NCBI RefSeq assembly: GCF_038419845.1
Contig: NZ_JBCAQT010000005.1
Span: 186,001 to 250,000 of the forward strand
From: Marinimicrobium sp038419845
GTDB lineage: Bacteria > Pseudomonadota > Gammaproteobacteria > Pseudomonadales > Cellvibrionaceae
Direction: 5' to 3'
DNA length: 64,000 nt
Shown: positions 6,927 to 15,533 of the stretch, one piece after another
Layout of the letters: every line of letters begins with the position of its first letter
Position numbering within the stretch: position 1 is the stretch's first letter
Notes under the pieces: model-generated
Database searches by the model: none
The model's input: only the letters and a program-made list of their open reading frames with translations
Told to the model about the DNA's origin: nothing
Made by a program: the position numbers and the translations under genes

Positions 6927-9527
6927 TTAGCGTTGAACGCTCACTCTGAAAGAGCGGGCAAACACCAAGCCAGCCAGAGCCATCAGGATCAGCCAGTGGA
7001 TCGTACCGCCACCACCGCCACCGTTGGCGTCACCACCAGGCGCATCGCTGCTGCCATCGTCACTGCCATCGTCATTGTCACTACCGCTATCGATACTGTC
7101 ACAGTCGCCGCACAGGTCCGCGATCTCCGTTGAATCCAGCGCATAGTTGTAAATGCGCAGATCATCCAGACGGCCGTTGAACATCGGGTCGCTTTCAAAT
7201 TGACTCTGCCCGACCTGGTTGTCGACCGGAAGGATGCCCACCGGATTGTTGGTGACCGAGTCGTTGACCGCAGCCTCCTCACCATTCACGTAGAGGGTAG
7301 CGGTGTCATCACCGAGCGTTATGGCCACGTGAACCCACTGGCCCGTGGGCAGTTTCGATGTCTCGACAATCTGCTGCTCGGCGGTACCGTGCAGTGTGAT
7401 CGCAAAGCGCAGGGTGCCGCTGGTGGAGCTTGGGGTCAGCATGAAGTAGCGATCGACATCGTGGCCGAAATCAAAAATACGCTGCGAGTTCGCACCTCCT
7501 TCCCAGCGCACCCAGGTAGCGATGGTCATGTCGGTCAGGTGAGGTGCCTCCGGGCTCAGGTTCACCAGATCATCGGTGCCATCCAGCTCGATGGCCTGCC
7601 CAATGCGGCCCTCGGTATAGCTGGGCGATCCGACCGTCGAGCCGTGGTGAAAGCCGATACTGTCCTCGGCACTGCCTTCAAACTCGTAGTGTGCGATCAG
7701 CCGTGGGCCCAGGGCCTGCGGTGTGGCCGAAACCTCACTGCTGTCAGTAGAGAGGTTGTAACCGCTATCCGCTGCCTGCACGACATAGTAATAGGGTGTG
7801 CCGTTCGTCAGCTTTCTATCGACATAGCGACTCTCGGCAATGCCGCTCTGGATCAGGGTGTAGTCGCTGCCGCTGGTGGTCGTGCGGTAGACGTTGTAGC
7901 TGCCCATGTCGGATTCACTGTTGTCGGCCCAGTCCAGGCGGATCGCGCTGTCACCCGCAATGGCGCTCACCTCGGTCGGAGCGGCCGGGGCCGTGGTGTC
8001 GCCCCCCTCGATCTGGGTGAAAACAAATTGCTGACTGTCCCGGCCGTCCGAACGCCACTGTTCGACATTGGCACCGTCCGCCGTTGAGCCGTCTTCGACA
8101 TTCAGTGGTTTGCTGCTCGCCCGGTTCAGGATTTCATAGTAGCCGTTGCCCTTATCCACCAGGCGGAACTGCTGTGCCTCGACACTGGCCGAGCTCCAGA
8201 TCAGGATGTTGTTGCCATCGCGAATTCCGAAATTGGCATTGTCCATGGAGAAGCCGGTGCTGCCGGCCGGGTGAAGGGTCCAGTAGTGTTGGGTGTAGTC
8301 GGTGGCATTGCCGTTTTTGTCACGCGCCCGGCGCACCACCCACTGCTGGCAGGCCGAACCATCGTCTGTGGCTTGCTGAACATTGTTGCCGTTGCTCAAC
8401 GCTGTGCAGCTGCCGTCGCTGCCACGGGTCTCAAGTGGCAGGCCGCTGTGTTTGGCCGTGATGGTGTAGGTACCGCCGTCTTCAAGGTTGGCATCAACCG
8501 GGGTCGGCGCCTCGGCACCGGCGATGGTGAAATCCCTTGTGAGCACGGGCCAGTCATCGTCATCAAACGACATTTCCAGTAAATCCACGCGCGCGGGCCA
8601 GCCGCTCTCAGTGGTGCCGTCGTAGTAGTGCACCGACACCAGGTCCTGGCCGTTGTTGTCGAAGTAACCGTAGTGGCCCGGTGCCAGCTTGTTGCCTTCC
8701 GTCACAAGCACGGGCGTGCCGCCATAGCTCCACATATCCTTTCCGTTTTTATCCAGGTAGGGACCGGTCGGGCTGGTGGAACGGCCCATGACAATGTGGT
8801 AGCTGCTGTCCTTGCCGGCGCAACAGGCGCCCAGGGTGGCGAAGGCGTAGTAATAGCCATTGATGTATTCGATCGCCGCCGCTTCGAACTCATTCCAGCG
8901 CCCATTGTTGCCGATAATGCCCCACCGGTCCTCGTTGAGCCGCTTGCCCGTCGTCGGGTCGATCTGGCGCAGGTGAATGCCGCCAAAGTGGGTGCCGTAG
9001 GCCATCCAGATATCGCCGTTGGCGTCTTTGAACAGGCCTGCATCAATGCTGCCGATGATCTCGCCAGCTGCCGTGCGCGGCTCCGTGTCATCAGAGACGA
9101 CCAGGCCGTGATCGGTCCAGTCCGGATCATTGAGCGACGGGGTGGAGGCGACACCAATGGCGGTGGTATTACAGTTGCTCCCGCAGGGCACGGTGTAATA
9201 CAGCCAGTACTGGCCTTCAAACTGAATCAGGTCCGGCGCCCAGAAAGTGCCGTCGAAGCCGGGCGTCTGTTCATCAATCCACTCGGGCCAGTTGCCATTG
9301 GGGAAAACGGGCTCGGCAATCTGCCAGCTGATCAGGTCGGTTGACCATTTGGCGGCGATGCCCTCGCCGGTGCCAAAGGTCCAGTAAACGCCGTTGTCTT
9401 CCTCAATTGAAGAGGGATCATGCATCTGATCCTCGTGATACAAATTGATTGCCAGAGCACTGGCGGGAAGGAGAAGGCCACCGCACAGTACTAGCACGGC
9501 GAATGTTGTCTGTTTTAAGAAGCGCAT
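6927..9527 (-). CDS. Secreted modular GH43 endo-arabinanase-like enzyme with GlyGly-CTERM tail
   Basis: An 866-residue protein. Domains: signal peptide (1-26, cleaved near SALA); GH43 five-bladed propeller (about 27-335); ricin-type beta-trefoil (about 345-505); fibronectin type III (about 513-602); LamG-like concanavalin domain (about 606-800); Asp/Ser/Gly-rich linker and GlyGly-CTERM tail (about 815-866: GGGGGG, hydrophobic helix, Arg). Catalytic candidates are Asp in HEDQMHDPSS, Asp in IGSIDAGLFKD and Glu in WNEFEAAAIEY. These match arabinan endo-1,5-alpha-L-arabinanases. The tail is the type II secretion/rhombosortase anchor type, so the enzyme is probably held at the cell surface. The neighbouring paralogue upstream lacks this tail. 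Confidence 0.85.
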   Translation of the reverse strand: MRFLKQTTFAVLVLCGGLLLPASALAINLYHEDQMHDPSSIEEDNGVYWTFGTGEGIAAKWSTDLISWQIAEPVFPNGNWPEWIDEQTPGFDGTFWAPDLIQFEGQYWLYYTVPCGSNCNTTAIGVASTPSLNDPDWTDHGLVVSDDTEPRTAAGEIIGSIDAGLFKDANGDIWMAYGTHFGGIHLRQIDPTTGKRLNEDRWGIIGNNGRWNEFEAAAIEYINGYYYAFATLGACCAGKDSSYHIVMGRSTSPTGPYLDKNGKDMWSYGGTPVLVTEGNKLAPGHYGYFDNNGQDLVSVHYYDGTTESGWPARVDLLEMSFDDDDWPVLTRDFTIAGAEAPTPVDANLEDGGTYTITAKHSGLPLETRGSDGSCTALSNGNNVQQATDDGSACQQWVVRRARDKNGNATDYTQHYWTLHPAGSTGFSMDNANFGIRDGNNILIWSSASVEAQQFRLVDKGNGYYEILNRASSKPLNVEDGSTADGANVEQWRSDGRDSQQFVFTQIEGGDTTAPAAPTEVSAIAGDSAIRLDWADNSESDMGSYNVYRTTTSGSDYTLIQSGIAESRYVDRKLTNGTPYYYVVQAADSGYNLSTDSSEVSATPQALGPRLIAHYEFEGSAEDSIGFHHGSTVGSPSYTEGRIGQAIELDGTDDLVNLSPEAPHLTDMTIATWVRWEGGANSQRIFDFGHDVDRYFMLTPSSTSGTLRFAITLHGTAEQQIVETSKLPTGQWVHVAITLGDDTATLYVNGEEAAVNDSVTNNPVGILPVDNQVGQSQFESDPMFNGRLDDLRIYNYALDSTEIADLCGDCDSIDSGSDNDDGSDDGSSDAPGGDANGGGGGGTIHWLILMALAGLVFARSFRVSVQR

Positions 9528-9594
9528 GAATGGTTCCCCAATTATTATTTCCGGGAGCGGGCGGTGGTAGAGATCAACTTCTGGTGTGTTTTTA

Positions 9595-9647
9595 TGGGCG
9601 CCAAGCGCAATAAATAGGCTGCTTCGCGAATAGTATTAATATAATAC
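9595..9647 (-). promoter_or_regulatory. Candidate operator region upstream of the first GH43 gene
   Basis: Two elements lie 68-120 bases before the start at 9527. TGGGCGCCAA (9595-9604) is near-palindromic, like a LacI-family operator core. The interrupted inverted repeat GTATTA-ATA-TAATAC is at 9633-9647. Both have counterparts upstream of the paralogous GH43 gene (12555-12564 and 12695-12714), which makes shared regulation plausible. No regulator gene is nearby. Confidence 0.35.
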
Positions 9648-9696
9648 AAAAAGAATGGAAAGCCAACCCTCTTCTCGTTGCGCGTGTCTATAAACT

Positions 9697-9725
9697 AAAA
9701 AATGGGGCGGGATGAATCCCGCCCC
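9697..9725 (-). terminator. Rho-independent terminator of the second GH43 gene
   Basis: The stem GGGGCGGGA/TCCCGCCCC with loop TGAA (9704-9725) is followed on the minus strand by a run of six T (the A run at 9697-9702). It lies 30 bases after the stop of the gene at 9755-12520. The two GH43 genes are therefore probably transcribed separately. Confidence 0.9.
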
Positions 9726-9754
9726 TTTGAAGGCTTTGTTTCTTTCCTCACTAA

Positions 9755-12520
9755 TCAGAGTGAGCTGCAGGTGGCCACATTCTGGTTCGAGTCGTAGGTC
9801 AAAGCGCCGGCAATGTCATCCACACAAAAGGAGAAGCTGACATTGCCTTTTTTCGTGCCCGTTGTAGTCAGAGTGGCCTGCCCATTGGCATCGGCGTCAG
9901 CCGAGGCGGTTTCGCTAAAGCCCCCGCTGAAGGTGCCGGTAACCGTGGCGCCCTCTACCGCAGATCCAGTATTGTCGAGGACGGTCACCACAGCCTGGCC
10001 CCGCTTGTTGCCTTTGCCGGAACTGACTGTCGATAGGACAATGCTGTCTGCAGACATAGTGGTCGCATCACCCGTGTCACCGCCACCGTCACTGTCGCCG
10101 CTGTGCAGAGCCGCAACTTCGGTTGAGCTCAGGGCGTAGTTGTAAATACGCAAATCATCGAGTCGGCCGTCGAGCAGGGGGTCATCAAACTGGCTTTGCC
10201 CAACCTGGTTGTCGACCGGGAGGATGTCCACCGGGTCGTTGGTCACCGAGTGGTTGCTGGCCACTTCCACACCGTCGACGTAAAGCCGGGCGGTGTCGTC
10301 ACCCAGCGTTATGGCCAGGTGTACCCACTGGCCGGTGGGCAGCGCGGAGGTCTCCACAATCTGCTCCTCGGCCGGACCGTGCAGGGTAATGCCAAAGCGC
10401 AGAGTGCCGCTGCTGGAGCTCGGCGTCATCATGAAGTAGCGGTCGACATCGTGGCCGAAATCAAAAACACGCTGCCAGTCCATGCCGCCGTCCCAGTGCA
10501 CCCAGGTGGCAATGGTGATGTCGGTCAGGTGGGGCGCCTCGGGGCTCAGGTTGACGACGTCATCGGTGCCATCCAGATCAATGGCCTGGCCAATACGGCC
10601 CGTTGTATAGGCGGGGGAACCGACCGTTGAGCCGTGGTGGAAGCCAAGGGTGTCGTCGGCATTGCCCTCAAACTCGTAGTGTGCAATCAGGCGCGGGCCC
10701 AGCGCCTGCGGCGTGGCCGAGGTTTCACTGCTGCTGGCCGAGAGGTTGTAGCCACTGTCGGCGGCTTTGACCACGTAGTAGTAGGGGGTTCCGTTGGTGA
10801 GCTTGCGATCGACATAGCGGCTTTCCTCGATGCCGGTTTCCACCAGCGCGTAGCCGCTGCCACTGGTGGCCGAGCGATAGACGTTGTAGCTGCCCATGTC
10901 CGCTTCGCTGTTGTCGGCCCAGTCCAGGCGAATTTCACCGTCGCCGGCCGTCGCGCTCAACTCTGTGGGCGCTGCCGGGGCCGTGGTGTCTCCGCCGCTC
11001 ACCTGGGTGAATACAAACTGCTGACTGTCCCAGCCCTGGGATCGCCACTGTTCGACATTGGCGCCATCGGCGGTGGAGCTATCAGCGACATTCATCGGCT
11101 TGCTGCTGGCGCGGTTGAGAATTTCATAGTAGCCGTTGCCCTGATCTACCAGACGGAACTGTTGCGCTTCAACGCTGGCCGCACTCCAGATCTGAATGTT
11201 GTTGCCATCCTGGATCGCGAAATTGACATTATCCATGGCGAAACCGGGATCGCCCGCCGGGTGAAGGGTCCAGTAGTGTTGGGTGTAATCGGTGGCGTTG
11301 CCGTTTTTGTCGCGCGCCCGGCGTACGACCCACTGCTGGCAGGCGGAACCATCGTCCGAGGCCTGGGCCACGTTATTGCCGTCGCTCAGTGCGGTGCAGC
11401 TGCCGCGGGTGCTGCGGGTTTCAAGCGGCTTGCCACTGTGTTTCGCGGTAATGGTGTAGGTGCCGCCATCGGCGAGGTTGGCGTTCACCGGGGTGGGCGC
11501 ACCGGCGCCGGCGATGGTGAAATCCTGGGTAAAGACGGGCCAGCCATCGGCGTCGAACGACATTTCCCGCAAGTCGACCCGCGCGGGCCAACCGCTTTCG
11601 GTGGTGCCGTCGTAGTAGTGCAGCGACACAATGTTTTGGCCATAGTGGTTGAAATAGCCGTAGTGCCCTGGCGCCAACTTGTTGCCCTCGGTAACCAGTA
11701 CGGGGGTGCCGCCGTAGTCCCACATATCCCGGCCATTTTTATCCAGGTAGGGGCCGGTGGGGTTGGTGGAGCGGCCCATAACAATGTGGTAGCTGCTGTC
11801 TTTGCCGTCGCAACAGGCACCGAGGGTGGCAAAGGCGTAATAGTAGCCATTGATATACTCCACCGCCGCGGCTTCGAATTCGTTCCACTCGCCGTTGTTG
11901 CCTATAATGCCCCAGCGGTCTTCGTTGAGCCGCTTGCCGGTGGCCGGGTCGATGGGGCGCAGGTGGATGCCACCAAAGTGGGTGCCGTAGGCCATCCAGA
12001 TGCCGCCGTTGGCATCCTTGAGCAGGCCCGCATCGATGGAACCGATTTTCTCGCCGGCGTCGGTCAAGGGTTCGGTATCGTCGGAGACCACCATGCCGTG
12101 ATCGGTCCAGTTCGGATCGTTCAGCGAGGGAGTCGAGGCAACGCCAATGGCGGTGGTATTACAGCCTGTGGTCCCGCAGGGCACGGTGTAGTACAGCCAG
12201 TACTGGCCCTCGAATTGAATCAGATCCGGCGCCCAGAAAGTGCCGTCAAAGTTGGGTGACTGCTCGTCGATCCACGCCGGCCAGTTGCCGCCGGGGAACA
12301 CCGGCTCGGCAATCTCCCAGCTCACCAGGTCGGTTGAGCGCTTGGCTGCGATGCCTTCGCCGGTGCCAAACGTCCAGTAAACGCCGTTGTCCTCCTCGAT
12401 CGAGGAGGGGTCGTGCATCTGATCTTCGTGATACAAATTGATTGCGTGAACGCTGAGGGGTAGGAAGTAGCCACCGAGCAGTAGTAGCACGGCGAGAATG
12501 CGTTGCTTGGAGAGTCTCAT
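9755..12520 (-). CDS. Secreted modular GH43 endo-arabinanase-like enzyme with C-terminal Ig-like domain
   Basis: A 921-residue paralogue of the neighbouring GH43 protein with the same order: signal peptide, GH43 domain (about 27-336), ricin-type trefoil (346-505), fibronectin III (513-602), LamG-like domain (606-800). The catalytic candidates are conserved (Asp in MHDPSSIEED, Asp in GSIDAGLLKD, Glu in WNEFEAAAVEY). From about residue 818 it differs. In place of a GlyGly-CTERM tail it has an approximately 100-residue invasin/Big-1-like Ig domain (VTVLDNTGSAVEGATVTG, then a Cys-containing end), of a type found at the C-terminus of secreted proteases and glycosidases in marine gammaproteobacteria. 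It probably acts as a released enzyme. It has its own promoter region and terminator. Confidence 0.85.
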   Translation of the reverse strand: MRLSKQRILAVLLLLGGYFLPLSVHAINLYHEDQMHDPSSIEEDNGVYWTFGTGEGIAAKRSTDLVSWEIAEPVFPGGNWPAWIDEQSPNFDGTFWAPDLIQFEGQYWLYYTVPCGTTGCNTTAIGVASTPSLNDPNWTDHGMVVSDDTEPLTDAGEKIGSIDAGLLKDANGGIWMAYGTHFGGIHLRPIDPATGKRLNEDRWGIIGNNGEWNEFEAAAVEYINGYYYAFATLGACCDGKDSSYHIVMGRSTNPTGPYLDKNGRDMWDYGGTPVLVTEGNKLAPGHYGYFNHYGQNIVSLHYYDGTTESGWPARVDLREMSFDADGWPVFTQDFTIAGAGAPTPVNANLADGGTYTITAKHSGKPLETRSTRGSCTALSDGNNVAQASDDGSACQQWVVRRARDKNGNATDYTQHYWTLHPAGDPGFAMDNVNFAIQDGNNIQIWSAASVEAQQFRLVDQGNGYYEILNRASSKPMNVADSSTADGANVEQWRSQGWDSQQFVFTQVSGGDTTAPAAPTELSATAGDGEIRLDWADNSEADMGSYNVYRSATSGSGYALVETGIEESRYVDRKLTNGTPYYYVVKAADSGYNLSASSSETSATPQALGPRLIAHYEFEGNADDTLGFHHGSTVGSPAYTTGRIGQAIDLDGTDDVVNLSPEAPHLTDITIATWVHWDGGMDWQRVFDFGHDVDRYFMMTPSSSSGTLRFGITLHGPAEEQIVETSALPTGQWVHLAITLGDDTARLYVDGVEVASNHSVTNDPVDILPVDNQVGQSQFDDPLLDGRLDDLRIYNYALSSTEVAALHSGDSDGGGDTGDATTMSADSIVLSTVSSGKGNKRGQAVVTVLDNTGSAVEGATVTGTFSGGFSETASADADANGQATLTTTGTKKGNVSFSFCVDDIAGALTYDSNQNVATCSSL

Positions 12521-12887
12521 AGGTAAACGTCCTAATTTTTATGGGTTTTCAGGGTGGGCGCCAAACGAAGTGGATGTCGGGTGGCAGCCGTGCCGATGCG
12601 TATTCCCGAAAACGTGTTGTCGCAGGAAAATTATTGTTAGGTGCCCATTTGGATTTTATGGGTAACCGACGCAATTATTTTTCAGTGTCACTTCAATAGT
12701 AATATATTACTATTAGATGGCAAGATTGAGGCTTGAAGTGTCACCGATTACATATAGATGTGTTTGAAATCATTGTTCGTTATTGTTATTCACATTTGAA
12801 ATATTCAGTCGTCCGCTTTGAGCAAAACCGGGCCCACAGCGTTGCTTCCACATTGGGTATCGTGGCGCTATTCCGTGGCCGTCGTTG
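12521..12887. promoter_or_regulatory. Intergenic region with GH43 control elements
   Basis: A 367-base gap upstream of the second GH43 gene and downstream of the peroxiredoxin gene (both leftward). It contains TGGGCGCCAA at 12555-12564 and the palindrome at 12695-12714. The rest shows no gene with a ribosome site. Confidence 0.4.
12695..12714. promoter_or_regulatory. Perfect 20-base palindrome upstream of the second GH43 gene
   Basis: AATAGTAATA followed by its exact reverse complement TATTACTATT, about 175 bases before the start at 12520. A related element (AATAGTATTAATATAATAC, 9629-9647) precedes the sister gene. It is a candidate binding site for a dimeric regulator, but AT-rich palindromes can arise by chance. 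Confidence 0.4.
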
Positions 12888-13514
12888 CTACCCAATCTTT
12901 GAGTGTCCCGTCGGATGGGCGTGTTGGCGAGTATCGCGCCCCCGAGCGTTTCGCGATGTTGCGTTTCGCCCGCTCGCTCTTCCCTCATCGATAAAACGCC
13001 TGACGGTTTCCAGCGGGATGTGATCGCTGACATCGCGGCCATACCAAATATGCTCTATGCGGCCGTCTTCGGCCAGCAAAAAATCGGCGGGCACGATGCG
13101 TACATGAGGGTTATTGCTGGGGCGCCCGCCCTTGGTGATGCCCTTGATAATGCGCGGGAGCTTGAACATCATTGCCTTGAACAAAGCCGAGGTGGAATGC
13201 TCAATGCCATAGTAGTTGTACACCTTCAGGTTGGGGTCGGCGAGCATGGTAAACGGTCGGGGGTGCTTGGCAACAAAGCGCCGAACCTGTTCGGGGGTAT
13301 CACTGAAAACGGCCACAATCTCCAGGTTGTGTTCTTTCCACAGCTGGTAGTTGTGCGTCAGTTCATACAGCCGAAAATTGCAGAAAGGACAGCCCGCGTC
13401 GCGAAAGAAAGACAACATCACCCGCTTCCCAATATGATCACTGAGCTGAAATCGGTTGCCAAAGACATCTTTGCCACGAAAATCGATACCCTGGCAGGGC
13501 GCATTTAATCGCAT
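12888..13514 (-). CDS. Peroxiredoxin/redoxin-domain protein (AhpC/TSA family)
   Basis: A 208-residue protein with a thioredoxin fold and the active site RDAGCPFCNFRL at about residues 36-47, a C-x-x-C arrangement. It is followed by the peroxiredoxin-like strand VAVFSDTPEQVRRFV. Such proteins reduce peroxides or act as thiol oxidoreductases. No signal peptide, so it is cytoplasmic. The start at 13514 has a GAGGGGAAG ribosome site. The last 30 residues (after FIDEGRAS) are Arg/His-rich and unlike the family core, perhaps a run-on C-terminus. It is not obviously linked in function to its neighbours. Confidence 0.75.
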   Translation of the reverse strand: MRLNAPCQGIDFRGKDVFGNRFQLSDHIGKRVMLSFFRDAGCPFCNFRLYELTHNYQLWKEHNLEIVAVFSDTPEQVRRFVAKHPRPFTMLADPNLKVYNYYGIEHSTSALFKAMMFKLPRIIKGITKGGRPSNNPHVRIVPADFLLAEDGRIEHIWYGRDVSDHIPLETVRRFIDEGRASGRNATSRNARGRDTRQHAHPTGHSKIG

Positions 13515-13828
13515 CTGGCTTCCCCTCTTGTGCTTATTGATGAACGAACTGATAGAGAACCTTACTGACTGTACGTAACATCAAGCGATTTGGATTCAAC
13601 ACTCGGAGTTGGGTCTCACTCCCTGCCTTCTTCCTCCAGTGTCAGATTGCCGGTATCGGGGTCGCGATGGACCTGCCCCAAACGATGATTGATGCCTGTG
13701 TGAAGATGGCACTTGTCATCGGTGCTTTTAGATGCTTTGCAAGACTCTGTACGCTTGCGCACAGATAATACGCGCCAACTGGGGGATGATTGGTGACGCA
13801 CAAAAGAGCCACCAACCAAGGATTCTCT
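13515..13828. other. Intergenic region between divergent genes
   Basis: A 314-base gap between the leftward peroxiredoxin and the rightward CHRD lipoprotein. An AT-richer TAATAC-containing stretch near 13770 might serve as a -10 box for the CHRD gene. No convincing gene was seen. A minus-strand open frame here has no ribosome site. Confidence 0.35.
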
Positions 13829-15463
13829 ATGAAAACCTCCAAACAACATCGCGGGCTCAAGCCACTGCACTGGCTGGTACTCCTGGTCTTCACTGGTCTG
13901 GTCGGCTGCGACAGCGGCGGTGGCAGCAATGGCGGTAATAACAGCAGCAATAGCAGCAGTACTGCGACGGCCAGTAGCAGTAGCAGCAGCGATTCCTCCT
14001 CGGCGTCCTCCGACTCCGAGCCCGAGCTGCGAGGCTTCGAAGTGTGGCTCGAGGGCGAGCAGTCAGTCCCCATGGTCCAGACCGACCAGTCGGCCATGGC
14101 CAGCGTTACCATCAACGAAACCGATGGTCTGGTCACCGCCGAGATGGACCTCAATGACGTCTCAGGTGTCAATGCCGCCCATATTCACACGGGCGAGGTG
14201 GGCAGCAACGGGCCGGTGACGTTCGGCTTTAGCGATGCTGACGAAGACGGTGTCTGGAAGATTGAGGGAGAAGCCGTTACCCAGGCTCAGTATGAGGCGC
14301 TGATTGCCGGCCAGTGGTACGTCAACGTCCATACCGAGCGCTATCCGGACGGAGAGATTCGCGGGCAGATCCTGACCGACACCCAGACTGTCCACGCCTT
14401 TACCCTGTCCGGCGAGCAGGAAGTGCCGCCGGTAGAGACCGATGGCTACGGACAGGGCTACCTGCTGTATGACAGCAGCAATGGCATGCTGACGCTCAAC
14501 ACCTGGGTGTGGAACCTCACCGCCACCGCCGCCCACATTCACCTCGCCGAAGCCGGCCTCAATGGTGACATCGTCGCCGGGTGGGAAGTGAGCCCTGACG
14601 ATGAGGGTGTCTGGCAAGTGCCCGAAGAGACCATCCTCGGCTCGGATGAAGTGCTGGCCCTCTACATGGCCAACCTTTACGTCAACATTCACACCGAGGC
14701 CAACCCGGATGGCGAGATTCGTGGGCAGATCCTGCCGGAGGGGTACGAGCTGCTCCTGTTCGACCTGTCCCCGGGCCAGGAAGTGCCCCGCGTTGAGTCC
14801 AGCGCGAGCGGAGCCGGCTATGCCACCATCAATACCGAGACCGGTGGTCTGCGCCTGAATGCCTGGTCGATGAATATGCAAGCCACCGCCGCTCATATTC
14901 ACGAGGCCGGCATCGGCGAGAACGGTGATGTGGCGATCGGCCTGGAAGAGAACACGGAGCAGGTCGGACTCTGGCAAATACCGGTGAATACCGGGATGGA
15001 AGCCGAGACCCAGGCATTGCTGCTCTCCGGGGGCCACTATCTGAATATGCACTCGGATGAGTACCCGGATGGCGAAATCCGCGGCCAGATTGTATCGGGC
15101 CCCTGGGATGTACTCACCTTTGCGTTGAGTGGAGCTCAGGAAGTGCCGCCGGTCGAGACCGAGGCCGAAGGCGATGGTTACGCGCTGCTGAATACCGAAT
15201 TGGGTGACCTGACGATGGTGGTCAACACCCGCAACCTGGACACCGCCTCGGCGGCCCACATCCACACCGGCGCGGCCGGAGTGAATGGCGATATTCTGCT
15301 GGGACTGGAGCAGGACGGTATCGACGCCTCGGTCTGGCGCCTGCCAGGAGATATCTCACTCGACGAGCCCACCCTGGCCGAACTCATGGAAGCCGGGCAC
15401 TACGTCAATGTCCACTCCCCAAGCCACCCCGATGGCGAAATTCGCGGCCAGATTACCTATTAG
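13829..15463 (+). CDS. Lipoprotein with four tandem CHRD domains
   Basis: A 544-residue protein. The ATG at 13829 gives a lipoprotein signal with lipobox LVGC. A low-complexity linker rich in Ser, Asn and Gly (about residues 30-66) spans the distance from the membrane. Four CHRD (chordin-like) repeats follow at about 68-183, 184-302, 305-422 and 424-544. Each contains 'A-A-H-I-H', a 'G-x-N-G-D' turn and 'Y-V/L-N-x-H-x-x-x-x-P-D-G-E-I-R-G-Q-I'. CHRD domains occur in animal BMP antagonists and in many bacterial surface proteins of unknown role. Histidine and acidic residues recur in each repeat, so metal binding is possible but not shown. It was probably amplified by internal duplication. Confidence 0.85.
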   Translation: MKTSKQHRGLKPLHWLVLLVFTGLVGCDSGGGSNGGNNSSNSSSTATASSSSSSDSSSASSDSEPELRGFEVWLEGEQSVPMVQTDQSAMASVTINETDGLVTAEMDLNDVSGVNAAHIHTGEVGSNGPVTFGFSDADEDGVWKIEGEAVTQAQYEALIAGQWYVNVHTERYPDGEIRGQILTDTQTVHAFTLSGEQEVPPVETDGYGQGYLLYDSSNGMLTLNTWVWNLTATAAHIHLAEAGLNGDIVAGWEVSPDDEGVWQVPEETILGSDEVLALYMANLYVNIHTEANPDGEIRGQILPEGYELLLFDLSPGQEVPRVESSASGAGYATINTETGGLRLNAWSMNMQATAAHIHEAGIGENGDVAIGLEENTEQVGLWQIPVNTGMEAETQALLLSGGHYLNMHSDEYPDGEIRGQIVSGPWDVLTFALSGAQEVPPVETEAEGDGYALLNTELGDLTMVVNTRNLDTASAAHIHTGAAGVNGDILLGLEQDGIDASVWRLPGDISLDEPTLAELMEAGHYVNVHSPSHPDGEIRGQITY

Positions 15464-15484
15464 TCGGGCAATTGGCTAGCCAGA

Positions 15485-15512
15485 GGCCGGGCGCAACAAG
15501 CGGCGCCCGGCC
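15485..15512. terminator. Hairpin between convergent genes
   Basis: A perfect 10-base-pair stem (GGCCGGGCGC/GCGCCCGGCC) with an 8-base loop, lying between the stop of the CHRD gene and the stop of the leftward lipoprotein gene. No strong T run follows on either strand, so it may be a weak bidirectional terminator. Confidence 0.55.
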
Positions 15513-15533
15513 GAGCCACCCTTCACTAACCCA

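Noticed and set aside
10634..12259. Long plus-strand frame opposite the second GH43 gene (541 codons)
   Set aside because: It is the mirror of a high-G+C gene, rich in Val, Gly and Ala, with no ribosome site or domain; the minus strand carries a complete GH43 protein.
13920..14000. Possible short tandem repeat or CRISPR-like array in the AGCAGC-rich stretch
   Set aside because: It encodes the Ser-rich linker of the CHRD lipoprotein; units are codon-sized and there are no spacers.
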